DNA from: Deltaproteobacteria bacterium
GTDB taxonomy: Bacteria > Myxococcota_A > Polyangia > HGW-17
Direction: 5' to 3'
NCBI GenBank assembly: GCA_016937155.1
Contig: JAFGWM010000040.1
Location: 85,267 to 149,266 of the forward strand
Length of the DNA stretch: 64,000 nt
The position numbers were made by a program, and so were the translations under genes. How positions within the stretch are numbered: the stretch's first letter is position 1; each line of letters opens with the position of its first letter. Positions 26,688 to 34,947 of the stretch are shown here, piece by piece. The notes beneath the pieces were generated by a model. The model saw only the letters and a program-made list of their open reading frames with translations, made no database searches and had not been told where the DNA came from.

Positions 26688-26804
26688 ATGGCAAGGAAGT
26701 GCTCATACTGTAGACACACTGAATGTAAAAAATGTTTGGCAGAACAGAAAAAAGGCAAGAAAGGCTATTGCTGCCAGTGTCATAGAACCAACGTTATGAA
26801 ATAA
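26688..26804 (+). CDS. 38-residue Cys-rich putative zinc-binding microprotein
   Basis: An open frame of 38 codons directly after the kinase gene. It starts with ATG preceded by AAAGGAG at a workable distance and contains seven Cys in the order CSYC, CKKC, then CCQC, with two His; the spacing suggests one or two zinc sites. Basic residues (nine Lys, three Arg) would allow nucleic-acid binding. It ends 10 bases before the convergent ABC transporter gene. I do not recognise a family. Confidence 0.6.
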   Translation: MARKCSYCRHTECKKCLAEQKKGKKGYCCQCHRTNVMK

Positions 26805-26814
26805 TAATTTTCTT

Positions 26815-28701
26815 CTAGTTTTCTTTATCCAGAATCTGGATGTTCCAAAATTTTTTATATAAGCCCTCATTATTAACCAGGGACTCGTGGTTTCCCTTTT
26901 GCTTTATTTCCCCATTTTCCATAACATAAATCAGATCAGATTTTTTAGCTGTACTCATCTGATGAGTAATCAGTATTGTTATTCTGTTTTCTTTTTCTTT
27001 TCTGAGAAGGTTGATAATTTTTGCTTCATGTTCGCTATCCAGCTGGTTTGTTCCTTCATCAAGGATTAATATGGGCCTTTTTTGTAGTATTGCTCTTGCA
27101 ATAACCACCAACTGATATTGTCCTCCACTCAATGAAACATCATTTCCCAAAATAGAATCAAGACCATTGGGCAGGGAATCCACCAGATTTTTAATGCCCA
27201 GATTATGAAGAGTAGTGTTGATTTCATCATCAGATGTTTCACCACAGCCCAAAAGGATATTATCCCGCAAAGAAAATGCTTCCAGAATGAAAGGAGTCTG
27301 AGGAACAAAAGTCACCATCGATTTTATCTGATCAATGGATAGTGATTTTACGGGAGTACCTCCGGCGGTGATAAAACCGGAATCGGGATCGTATGATCTA
27401 TTCAGAAGTCTCATAAGAGTGGTTTTTCCACAACCATTTGGTCCTACAATGGCAGATATTTCACCTCTTTTAAAAGTTAGACTAATATTTTTGATAACTT
27501 CAGGATTTTTTATTTGGCTTTCTTCAAGAAGTCTTCGCCACTCATTTATCAGTTCGTGATCTGAAGACCAGCTCTCATTTTTTGTAACAGATACTTTTAA
27601 CTGCCCGATAAGATGATTCAAGTACTGAATTTCATTATCCATTAATCCCGGATATGTAAATCTTATGCTGTTGACACTCAATAGGTTTATATTAGAAATA
27701 TCAATTTCTTGTGGTTTATCAGGAATGGAAATTCTTGGTTCCATATTAAGGAAAAAACCCAACTGGGAAAAAACAGATTTTATCCGGTACCATTCTCCTG
27801 CATTGGAATTTAGTTCAGTGATTCCTGTAAGTAACTGAACGCTGAACATGATTATCATGGAATATGTACCTATGGACATTTCTGATGACAGTACTTTTTT
27901 CCCAAGTATAAGGGTTATTGCTCCAATTACTATTGCATCAAGAAAAAGCAGCATTGCATCCCAGAAAGAACTGATTTTCTCATGTTTAACTTCAAGTTCA
28001 AGTGCTGCTCTTCTGTTTTCCCAGTATTTGGGAAAAGTCTGACTTTCTCCATTTGTCTCAGCCAGCTCATGATAGTTGTACCTGTAAAGCCAGATTAATT
28101 CTGAAATTGCAGCCAGTTGTTTTTCTTTATGCAGCCTGAAACTGTTTTCCCGTTTTAACCTGATTTTAAAAATAAAAATTTGAATAATACCTGTCAGAAC
28201 AATCAATGATGAAGAAAAAAAGCTGGAAAGGGCAATAAGGGGTAAAACAGCAAAAAAAGAAATAATAGATTTTATGTTGAGTTTCAGAAAAGACAAAACG
28301 CTGTGTGGTAACTGTCCTATTTCAAAAAAAACATAAATGAGTTTTCTGTTTCTGGGGTTTGAAAGAAATCCACTGTCAAGAGATGCAAGTTTTTTATAAA
28401 GTTCTTTATCCATATCCATCGATAGAGATTCCTGAAGATATGTATCATAGATTTTTGAGACAGCACGAATCAAAGAAAGAGTGATTGAGATGAGGATTCC
28501 AATCACTGTAAATACGAAAAACAAATCCAGTAAATTTTTTTCCGGATAGAATTTTTTTTCAAGAATTTCCAGTTGATACTTTGCTATAACAGGAACACCA
28601 ATAAGAATCATTGCCTCTAAAAGAGCTGCTGTAAGTGTTATAAGAATGAATTTTTTGTTGTTAAGGATGATGGAAAATACAGTTTTATATTCTTTTTGCA
28701 T
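26815..28701 (-). CDS. ABC transporter, fused permease and ATP-binding domains
   Basis: Exporter half-transporter of 628 residues: six membrane helices in residues 1-310, then a nucleotide-binding domain with Walker A GPNGCGKTT, Q-loop FVPQTPF, signature LSGGQ, Walker B ILILDEG and switch His in LITHQMS. Between the aromatic loop (IRFTYPG) and the start of the core strand (VIKNISLTF) is an unusual insertion of about 45 residues containing INEWRRLLEESQ. Such proteins export lipids, peptides or drugs as dimers; the cargo is unknown. The upstream P-loop/TPR gene ends 35 bases before it, so the two are probably cotranscribed. Confidence 0.9.
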   Translation of the reverse strand: MQKEYKTVFSIILNNKKFILITLTAALLEAMILIGVPVIAKYQLEILEKKFYPEKNLLDLFFVFTVIGILISITLSLIRAVSKIYDTYLQESLSMDMDKELYKKLASLDSGFLSNPRNRKLIYVFFEIGQLPHSVLSFLKLNIKSIISFFAVLPLIALSSFFSSSLIVLTGIIQIFIFKIRLKRENSFRLHKEKQLAAISELIWLYRYNYHELAETNGESQTFPKYWENRRAALELEVKHEKISSFWDAMLLFLDAIVIGAITLILGKKVLSSEMSIGTYSMIIMFSVQLLTGITELNSNAGEWYRIKSVFSQLGFFLNMEPRISIPDKPQEIDISNINLLSVNSIRFTYPGLMDNEIQYLNHLIGQLKVSVTKNESWSSDHELINEWRRLLEESQIKNPEVIKNISLTFKRGEISAIVGPNGCGKTTLMRLLNRSYDPDSGFITAGGTPVKSLSIDQIKSMVTFVPQTPFILEAFSLRDNILLGCGETSDDEINTTLHNLGIKNLVDSLPNGLDSILGNDVSLSGGQYQLVVIARAILQKRPILILDEGTNQLDSEHEAKIINLLRKEKENRITILITHQMSTAKKSDLIYVMENGEIKQKGNHESLVNNEGLYKKFWNIQILDKEN

Positions 28702-28736
28702 CTTTTATCGGATTCTTCCTACCTAATATTCAACAA

Positions 28737-30437
28737 TCAGAAATCAATTTCCATAATCTTCTCTTTTAACACCAGAAAATCTACACTAAACCATGTTTCT
28801 TCTGGTTTGTTTTCCAGCAACCTGATGGCGGATTCCTTTTCACCTGTTGAAAAAAGTGAAAGAAAGTAATTTTCTATAAAAACAGTGTATAATGGATTTT
28901 CGTTGTAGCTTTCGATGCTTTCATCAAATGCTTCCTGAATATATTCCTTCCATCCATCCTGATTAAGTTTTTTCATACAAATTGCGATACCGATAAGATT
29001 TGATGGAAAATCATTACCCATTTCCAGAGCTTTAAGCATATTTTTCAGAGCTTTTTCGTATTCAGATGCTGCGAGATTTGCGATACCTAGAAGATATAGC
29101 ACACCTTCATCATCAGGATACATCTCAACCATTTTAAGTCTGATCTCAAGGGCCTCTTTGTAATCCTCCATCATTAAGAGGACATCAGATTTAAGAAGAA
29201 GAAATTCATAGTTATTTTCTTCAGAAATATGGTCTATTAATTTGATATATTTATAACTTTTTTCAAATTCTTCTGTATCATGACAATATCTTGCACAAAG
29301 CATGCGCCCATCATTATCATGGATGTTATCCAGTTGAGAAAACCACTTTTTTAATGGTTTCATTATCTGCCAGGCAAGACAAACACGAAAAAGGTTTCTC
29401 AGTGAACTTTCATCACCGTTTTGTATACCTGGTTCAAGAAAATTGATTGTCTCTCTATAAGAATCCATGGCACTGAAGCATCTGGCAATATTTTCAGTGC
29501 TTTTAGAGTTGTTATGAAAACTCCATGATTTTAGGGCAAGTGATAAAGCCAGTACATGATTATCAGAGTCCAGTTCCTCAATAATTTGATCAGTGGTTCT
29601 ATCCTGGTCTTCCAGTGTATGTTCAGATTTATCAGTTTTAAGGAGTATGTCAGATATCTGTTTCATGACATCCAGATATTTTTCATTTAACGGATTAATA
29701 TTAAATTCAATCAGTGTATTAAAAGCTGGAATGTAGTTTTCTCGCTCAGGTACTTCTCCGTTTTTTACAGAAAAACCATAGTGCTCTATATCCTCAGGAA
29801 ATAGTAATTCTGACGGGAGTGGTGATGTTGAAATATCAACAGACACATCATTGTGTAGAATTTTATCCGGAAGAATTTTAACATGACTTGACTGAAAATC
29901 TCTAAAAGCTGAAAATGGGATATCCATTCCTGTTATCACCAAGTTTCTTCTCATATCGAGACCTGGAAAATGATCTTTTCTAGAAAGAATTAAATCTTTA
30001 GGGGGGTGATTGTTTAAAATCTTTTCGGTATTTTCGAGACTCTCTTTAAATGAAAAAAAATCAGGGTTGGGTATTATATCCTTGGAAACAACGGCAGTAA
30101 CATAGCACTCTGAACTGTTTAATTCTGATAATACCCACTCAAGTGAGGCAGTATAATTTACTTCCACTATGGCGATGGAAAACAGTCCACTTTCCGCCAC
30201 AGCGCTAAGAATTCCTGATAATCCAATTGAATGATCAGAACTGTCTGTATATCTGTAAGGAAATGGAATAGATATTGTCTTTTTTGCAAACTTTAATGAA
30301 TCAACCCAGTATAAATTATTTTCCTGTCTTAGATAAACTGTGCGATCCCAGCCATTTATTTCACCAATCTTCTCAGCGATTTCAGATTTTCCAGATGATT
30401 CAGGACCGGCAATCAGAATAACATTAGTTTGTTTCAT
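28737..30437 (-). CDS. P-loop NTPase-like protein with C-terminal TPR repeats
   Basis: A 566-residue soluble protein of unknown function. A Walker A motif sits at the N-terminus (IAGPESSGKSE, residues 8-18), and about 190 residues of alpha/beta sequence follow, in the style of a twitching/secretion-type or SMC-like small ATPase; no clear Walker B is evident. Residues about 290-560 are helical and TPR-like (LLGIANLAASEYEKALKNML is the best unit). Upstream of the ABC exporter gene and likely in one transcript with it. The divergent gene at 30515 begins 77 bases away. Confidence 0.65.
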   Translation of the reverse strand: MKQTNVILIAGPESSGKSEIAEKIGEINGWDRTVYLRQENNLYWVDSLKFAKKTISIPFPYRYTDSSDHSIGLSGILSAVAESGLFSIAIVEVNYTASLEWVLSELNSSECYVTAVVSKDIIPNPDFFSFKESLENTEKILNNHPPKDLILSRKDHFPGLDMRRNLVITGMDIPFSAFRDFQSSHVKILPDKILHNDVSVDISTSPLPSELLFPEDIEHYGFSVKNGEVPERENYIPAFNTLIEFNINPLNEKYLDVMKQISDILLKTDKSEHTLEDQDRTTDQIIEELDSDNHVLALSLALKSWSFHNNSKSTENIARCFSAMDSYRETINFLEPGIQNGDESSLRNLFRVCLAWQIMKPLKKWFSQLDNIHDNDGRMLCARYCHDTEEFEKSYKYIKLIDHISEENNYEFLLLKSDVLLMMEDYKEALEIRLKMVEMYPDDEGVLYLLGIANLAASEYEKALKNMLKALEMGNDFPSNLIGIAICMKKLNQDGWKEYIQEAFDESIESYNENPLYTVFIENYFLSLFSTGEKESAIRLLENKPEETWFSVDFLVLKEKIMEIDF

Positions 30438-30514
30438 TGATATCTCCTTGTGTAATCAATTGAAAAATAATATATTTATCGATCCTTTCCCAGTTATTTT
30501 TCGGGAGTTTCAAT

Positions 30515-30904
30515 ATGGATAGAAAATTTACCAAAAATCTAATTTCGAGACTGGCTTTTGGTATGCTGATGATAGGAGTTGTATTTTTGATATCAAGATT
30601 CCATCAGAAGGATGTGCCTAAATCCACAACAATAATTCATTCAATTAAAGGTAGTCCCAATAGCACGATGTACAACCTGAATGGAAAAATAACGGATTCA
30701 TCGGGTGAGGAAATATGGTTTGGAGAATTCAAAATTAAAGGAAAATCTTATAAACATTCAGTAAAACTTCCCGATGGAGAATACAGAATAGACTTTATGC
30801 TCAGTGGGAAAAATGTATCTAAAGAGGTTTCACGTAATTTTTCAGGAGGAAGAAAAAAACTTCTGATAGAATATAATTTGTCAGACCATGTTATAGAACA
30901 TTGA
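30515..30904 (+). CDS. Hypothetical single-pass membrane protein
   Basis: A 129-residue protein with a short basic N-terminus, one membrane helix (about 12-28) and a periplasmic part that appears to be beta-rich (NLNGKITDSSGEEIWFGEF, LPDGEYRIDFMLSG), reminiscent of a small carboxypeptidase-regulatory-like or PEGA-type sandwich. GGGAG lies upstream of the ATG. Its gene ends 87 bases before the coiled-coil gene start. Function unknown. Confidence 0.6.
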   Translation: MDRKFTKNLISRLAFGMLMIGVVFLISRFHQKDVPKSTTIIHSIKGSPNSTMYNLNGKITDSSGEEIWFGEFKIKGKSYKHSVKLPDGEYRIDFMLSGKNVSKEVSRNFSGGRKKLLIEYNLSDHVIEH

Positions 30905-30990
30905 CACAAGTCCCTTTAAAAGGATATTCTTACTATTATATAATTCTTCGTTCCTTTGATGGAAAAAATTTTTACTCCCAAGGAGGCCAC

Positions 30991-33597
30991 ATGGCAAACG
31001 GAACCGTTCTGGTAATTGACAATGAAAATTCTTTCATTAATGAAATCAAAACAGCTCTGGAACAAAATGATTATTCAGTAGAAATTCAGGAAGATGGTGT
31101 TTCCGGACTTCAGGCTGTTAAGGATCTTTCTCCAGTTGCAATTATACTCAGTGCGGAAGTTCCAAAGATGAGTGGTTATGCTGTATGTAACAGAATAAAG
31201 AAGAATCCTGAATTACAGGGTATTCCAGTTATGATAACCTCTTCAGAAGCGACCGAAGAAAACTTTAAAAAACACAGTGAGTTGAAAAACAGAGCTGAAG
31301 CATACTTTTTTAAGACAGATCTTGATGTGAATAATTTTATTTCAGTATTCAATGAAATGATAGGTGGTGGATCTTCTGAAGAAACACCTTTTTCCGGAGA
31401 TTTTGGAGATTTTGCTGATTTCAATGATATTATTGAAGACATTGATAAGGAAACAAGTGCTGCCCTTGACGACATGATTGACGGAGCATTTGGAGAGATC
31501 GGAGATGGTGAGTCAGAAGATCTTTCATCTGAAATACAGTATTTACCCAGTGGTGAAATAGAGGTTGTTACAGAAGAATCCCCGGATGAGTCATCCGAAG
31601 AGCCGGAGATTGCAACATTCACAACAGATGAACCTTCACCGGTTTCTATTTCCGGTGAGCATGAATCAATGGTGGATGATGATGAAAACGCAGAAATACC
31701 AGTTGAAGAATCAGTTGAAGAATCAGTTGTAGAGAATGAACCCCAGGAAGTTGAAGAGTCAGTTGAAGAGTCTGAACCGGAAGGTGTTATGGAAAATGTT
31801 CCGGGAACTGTTGATCAGGAAATGTCTGAAGAACTAAATCTGGATTCCTCAATTCCTGAAGAAACATCTGAATCAGCAGTTGAAGAGCCTGTGTCTATTG
31901 AAGGAAACACTGAAGACAGTCTTTCTCTCAGCGAAAGTCTGGGGCTTGATGAACTGGTGGAGGAATCATCAAATCTTGATGGTGATGTTCTGGTTCAACT
32001 TGAAGAACTTAAAAGGGAAAAGGAAAAATTATCCAGGGAAATTACTCAATTGAAATCCGGCGGAAGTTCAACTCAGTTTTCAAAAGAACGTGAATTTCTT
32101 AATCTCCGTGAAGCAATAAATAGGAAAGAACGTGAAATAATTGATCTCAGAGGTGAGCTTGATGAGAAGGATGAGATGATCCTTCAGAAAAAAAATAAAA
32201 TTAGAGAGCTTGAGAGGTCTAAGGCTGATCTTGAAGATTCCATCCTGAATCATGAAAGAAATGAAGTTGAGCTGCAGGAAAGTCTTTCCGGTTCCAAGTC
32301 TGAAAATTCTGAATTAACAGAGATAAATTCAAAACTTTCAAGTGATCTCTCCGAGTCAAAATCGGAAATAGATAGGCTTAATAGTGAATTAGTTGAAGCA
32401 AAACAGTTAATTGACCAGCGTACTCAGGAAAATGCTGCTCAGATAGAAAAGCTTAACAACCAGCATGTTGGTGAAGTTGCAAATCTTAAAAGTAAGCATG
32501 AATCTGAAATTTCTGAACTGAGTCAGAGTCATGAAAATGAGAAAACTGAGATTTCCAGACTTCATGAAGAAAAAGTGACAAATTTGCAATCTGAGCATGA
32601 TGAACTGGTAAGTGGATTGAAGACACAGCATCAGACTCTTAGTGATGAACTTATTGAAAAATATGAAACAACGATAAAGGATAAGGATGCTGCTCATCAG
32701 TCTGAAGTTGAAAGGCTAACCAATGAGCATACGGGAATGGTGATCAATCTCAAAAACACTCATAGTGAGGAAATATCTTCACTGAAGACCACTCATGAGG
32801 AAACAGTAAATGAATTAAATTTATCTCATTCAGTTTTACTAGAAGAGAAGGAGACAGAATACAGAAATTCACTGGAAAACCTCAGAACAGAAAATTCCCG
32901 CAGAATTGAGGAATCCAATAATGAACACACCTCAGAAATTAACTCTTTAAACGAGAAATATTCCACTGAAATTGAGACACTGAAAACTGCACATGCAGAA
33001 GCGGTTTCGGCCCTCAAGGCTGAACATGAACAGATTCTGGGTAACCTGAAAACTGAACATGAAAATCAGATACTGGAAATAGATAATGCTAATGAAGCAA
33101 GAATTTCTCAGTTAAGAGAAGAACATTCAGGGGTTATTTCTGAGCTTAAAAATGAACATGCCGCCGTTGTTGCAGATTTAAATGCCAGCCATGCCGAATC
33201 ACAGGAAAAACTTGTTAATGAGTATACAGGTGAAGTGATCAATCTTAAAAACAGACACTCTCAGGAGATTGAAGAGTTAAATGGGGAGCATGCCGGCGTT
33301 GTTGCAGATCTTAATCTTCAGCATGAAACACTCAAGGGTCAACTGGAAGGAAATATCAGTGCTCTTGAAACTGAAAAAGAAGAGTTGAATTCTAGGATTT
33401 TTGAGCTTGAGCAGGCAAAATTCAGGAATGAAACTGAAATAGAGGAATTAAAGGAAAACATAACTGAGCTTGAACAGAGTTTGAATAATGCTGTTTCATC
33501 GAGTGAAAAGGATCATGAAATTGCAGTATCCACTATTAGTGCACTTTCGGATGCTCTGGTAGCGCTGAAGGATCGTTTTTCATCTGCTAATGACTGA
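30991..33597 (+). CDS. FrzS/AglZ-like pseudo-receiver protein with hendecad coiled coil
   Basis: An 868-residue protein. Residues 1-120 are a receiver fold in which the phospho-acceptor Asp is replaced (AIILSAEVPKMSG; Ser at the usual Asp) and the acidic pocket is reduced to IDNEN, as in the atypical receiver of Myxococcus FrzS. An acidic Glu/Ser/Val-rich linker spans about 130-325. A conventional coiled coil (about 330-490) contains FLNLREAINRKEREIIDLRGE in pattern, shared with FrzS/AglZ. Residues 493-778 are 26 consecutive 11-residue repeats. A final coiled coil and short tail end the protein. FrzS and AglZ drive polar motility in Myxococcus; the same role here is inference. ATG at 30991 has AGGAGG four bases upstream. 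Confidence 0.85.
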   Translation: MANGTVLVIDNENSFINEIKTALEQNDYSVEIQEDGVSGLQAVKDLSPVAIILSAEVPKMSGYAVCNRIKKNPELQGIPVMITSSEATEENFKKHSELKNRAEAYFFKTDLDVNNFISVFNEMIGGGSSEETPFSGDFGDFADFNDIIEDIDKETSAALDDMIDGAFGEIGDGESEDLSSEIQYLPSGEIEVVTEESPDESSEEPEIATFTTDEPSPVSISGEHESMVDDDENAEIPVEESVEESVVENEPQEVEESVEESEPEGVMENVPGTVDQEMSEELNLDSSIPEETSESAVEEPVSIEGNTEDSLSLSESLGLDELVEESSNLDGDVLVQLEELKREKEKLSREITQLKSGGSSTQFSKEREFLNLREAINRKEREIIDLRGELDEKDEMILQKKNKIRELERSKADLEDSILNHERNEVELQESLSGSKSENSELTEINSKLSSDLSESKSEIDRLNSELVEAKQLIDQRTQENAAQIEKLNNQHVGEVANLKSKHESEISELSQSHENEKTEISRLHEEKVTNLQSEHDELVSGLKTQHQTLSDELIEKYETTIKDKDAAHQSEVERLTNEHTGMVINLKNTHSEEISSLKTTHEETVNELNLSHSVLLEEKETEYRNSLENLRTENSRRIEESNNEHTSEINSLNEKYSTEIETLKTAHAEAVSALKAEHEQILGNLKTEHENQILEIDNANEARISQLREEHSGVISELKNEHAAVVADLNASHAESQEKLVNEYTGEVINLKNRHSQEIEELNGEHAGVVADLNLQHETLKGQLEGNISALETEKEELNSRIFELEQAKFRNETEIEELKENITELEQSLNNAVSSSEKDHEIAVSTISALSDALVALKDRFSSAND
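32467..33324 (+). repeat. 26 uninterrupted 33-base coding repeats (hendecads)
   Basis: The frame between 32467 and 33324 divides exactly into 26 units of 11 codons. Position 11 is His in 20 units, Tyr in four and Asn in two; positions 4 and 7 are mostly Val/Ile/Leu and Leu. DNA identity between units is low, so the periodicity is kept by selection on the protein. Confidence 0.9.
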
Positions 33598-33633
33598 TAA
33601 TATTTTGTAAACATTCAGAAAAGGGGTCGGAAT

Positions 33634-34947
33634 ATGAAAACAGGCTTTTCCTGGGGTGCTCTTTTTAACCAGATGAGAACAGGGGATCAAAGTGTTGTTG
33701 ATAACAGAAGTGCTTTCCAGAGAGATTATGATCGAATTATCTTCAGTAGTCCTTTTAGACGGTTACAAAGTAAAACACAGGTTTTTCCACTACCTGAAGC
33801 TGATTTTATTCATACAAGAATGATGCATAGTCTTGAAGTTGGAAGTATTGGTAGATCAATGGGTTTTCTGGTACGTGAGAAACTGGATGCACTGGTTCCT
33901 GAATTGAATGAAAAAAACATTACACATTCAGATTTTGAGGGTGTATGTGCGGCGGCTTGTTTATGCCATGATATTGGAAATCCTCCTTTTGGACACAGTG
34001 GTGAAACTGCTATTGCTCATTATTTTAAGACACATCCGGATCATTTAGAGGATTTGGATGATGACAAAAAGCATGATTTTTACACATTTGATGGAAATGC
34101 CATGGGTTTCAGACTCCTCACACATACACTGGAGGGCAGGTCTCTAAGAATGGGTGGTCTGGGGCTTACCAGAGCTTCCTTAGGAGCATTCATTAAGTAT
34201 CCATGGACCAGTAAAAATGCCACATCAAAAGGTAAATATAACTGTTTCTCGGGTGATAATGATGTGTTTGATGACATCATGTCATCCCTTGGATTGAAAA
34301 GTGGAACCGGAAAATACTTCAGACATCCTCTTTCTTTTCTGGTGGAAGCCTCAGATGATATATGCTATCGGGTTATGGATCTGGAGGATGGTTACAGGCT
34401 GGGCATTGTAGGATTTTCCGAGATTGAGAATCTTTTTCGGAAAGTCATTGGTGAATCCTTTGACATAAAGAAATACTCCCTGATTCTGGAAGAGAAAGAG
34501 AAAATTGCCTGGCTGAGAGCTAAAACAATAAATATCCTGATAGAAAGCATTTCTGATTCTTTTGTGAAAAATTATAATTTGATTATGACCGGAAATTTTT
34601 CAGCATCTCTTATTGAAATTATTAAGGAAAATAAAGAATTAGAGGATATTTTAAAAATAGAGAAAGAAAAGGTTTATTCCTACCGAAAAGTCATTGAGAT
34701 TGAAACTGCGGGATTTGAAATAATTTCAGGTCTAATTGATGCTTTTATTAAAGCTGTCCTAAGTAATGACAGTCATAGTAAAAAGATTTTGCAGCTTCTT
34801 CCGAAAACCTATATTTATTCTAAGGATTTGCATGATTATAAGTATAACAGTATTATGAATATTGTTCAGTATATTGCTGGTATGACTGATACTTTTGCAG
34901 TAAATACATATAAAACGATCAAAGGAATAGAGTTGCCGAAATATTAA
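33634..34947 (+). CDS. dgt: Deoxyguanosinetriphosphate triphosphohydrolase-like HD-domain protein
   Basis: Hydrolyses dNTPs to deoxynucleosides and triphosphate. The 437-residue protein has the family start (FQRDYDRIIFSSPFRRLQSKTQV in pattern), and the HD metal site: His65 in MMHSLEVG, His112-Asp113 in CLCHDIGNPPFGHSGE, and a later Asp in FLVEASDDICYRVMDLEDG compressed. GGGG precedes the ATG. It follows the coiled-coil gene by 36 bases. Its stop overlaps that of aroC on the other strand, leaving no terminator space. dNTP control complements the thymidylate synthase elsewhere in the window. Confidence 0.92.
   Translation: MKTGFSWGALFNQMRTGDQSVVDNRSAFQRDYDRIIFSSPFRRLQSKTQVFPLPEADFIHTRMMHSLEVGSIGRSMGFLVREKLDALVPELNEKNITHSDFEGVCAAACLCHDIGNPPFGHSGETAIAHYFKTHPDHLEDLDDDKKHDFYTFDGNAMGFRLLTHTLEGRSLRMGGLGLTRASLGAFIKYPWTSKNATSKGKYNCFSGDNDVFDDIMSSLGLKSGTGKYFRHPLSFLVEASDDICYRVMDLEDGYRLGIVGFSEIENLFRKVIGESFDIKKYSLILEEKEKIAWLRAKTINILIESISDSFVKNYNLIMTGNFSASLIEIIKENKELEDILKIEKEKVYSYRKVIEIETAGFEIISGLIDAFIKAVLSNDSHSKKILQLLPKTYIYSKDLHDYKYNSIMNIVQYIAGMTDTFAVNTYKTIKGIELPKY

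Noticed and set aside
32467..33324. Regular 33-base periodicity that could be mistaken for a CRISPR or satellite array
   Set aside because: The units are not conserved at DNA level and are in frame; the repeat is a protein feature.
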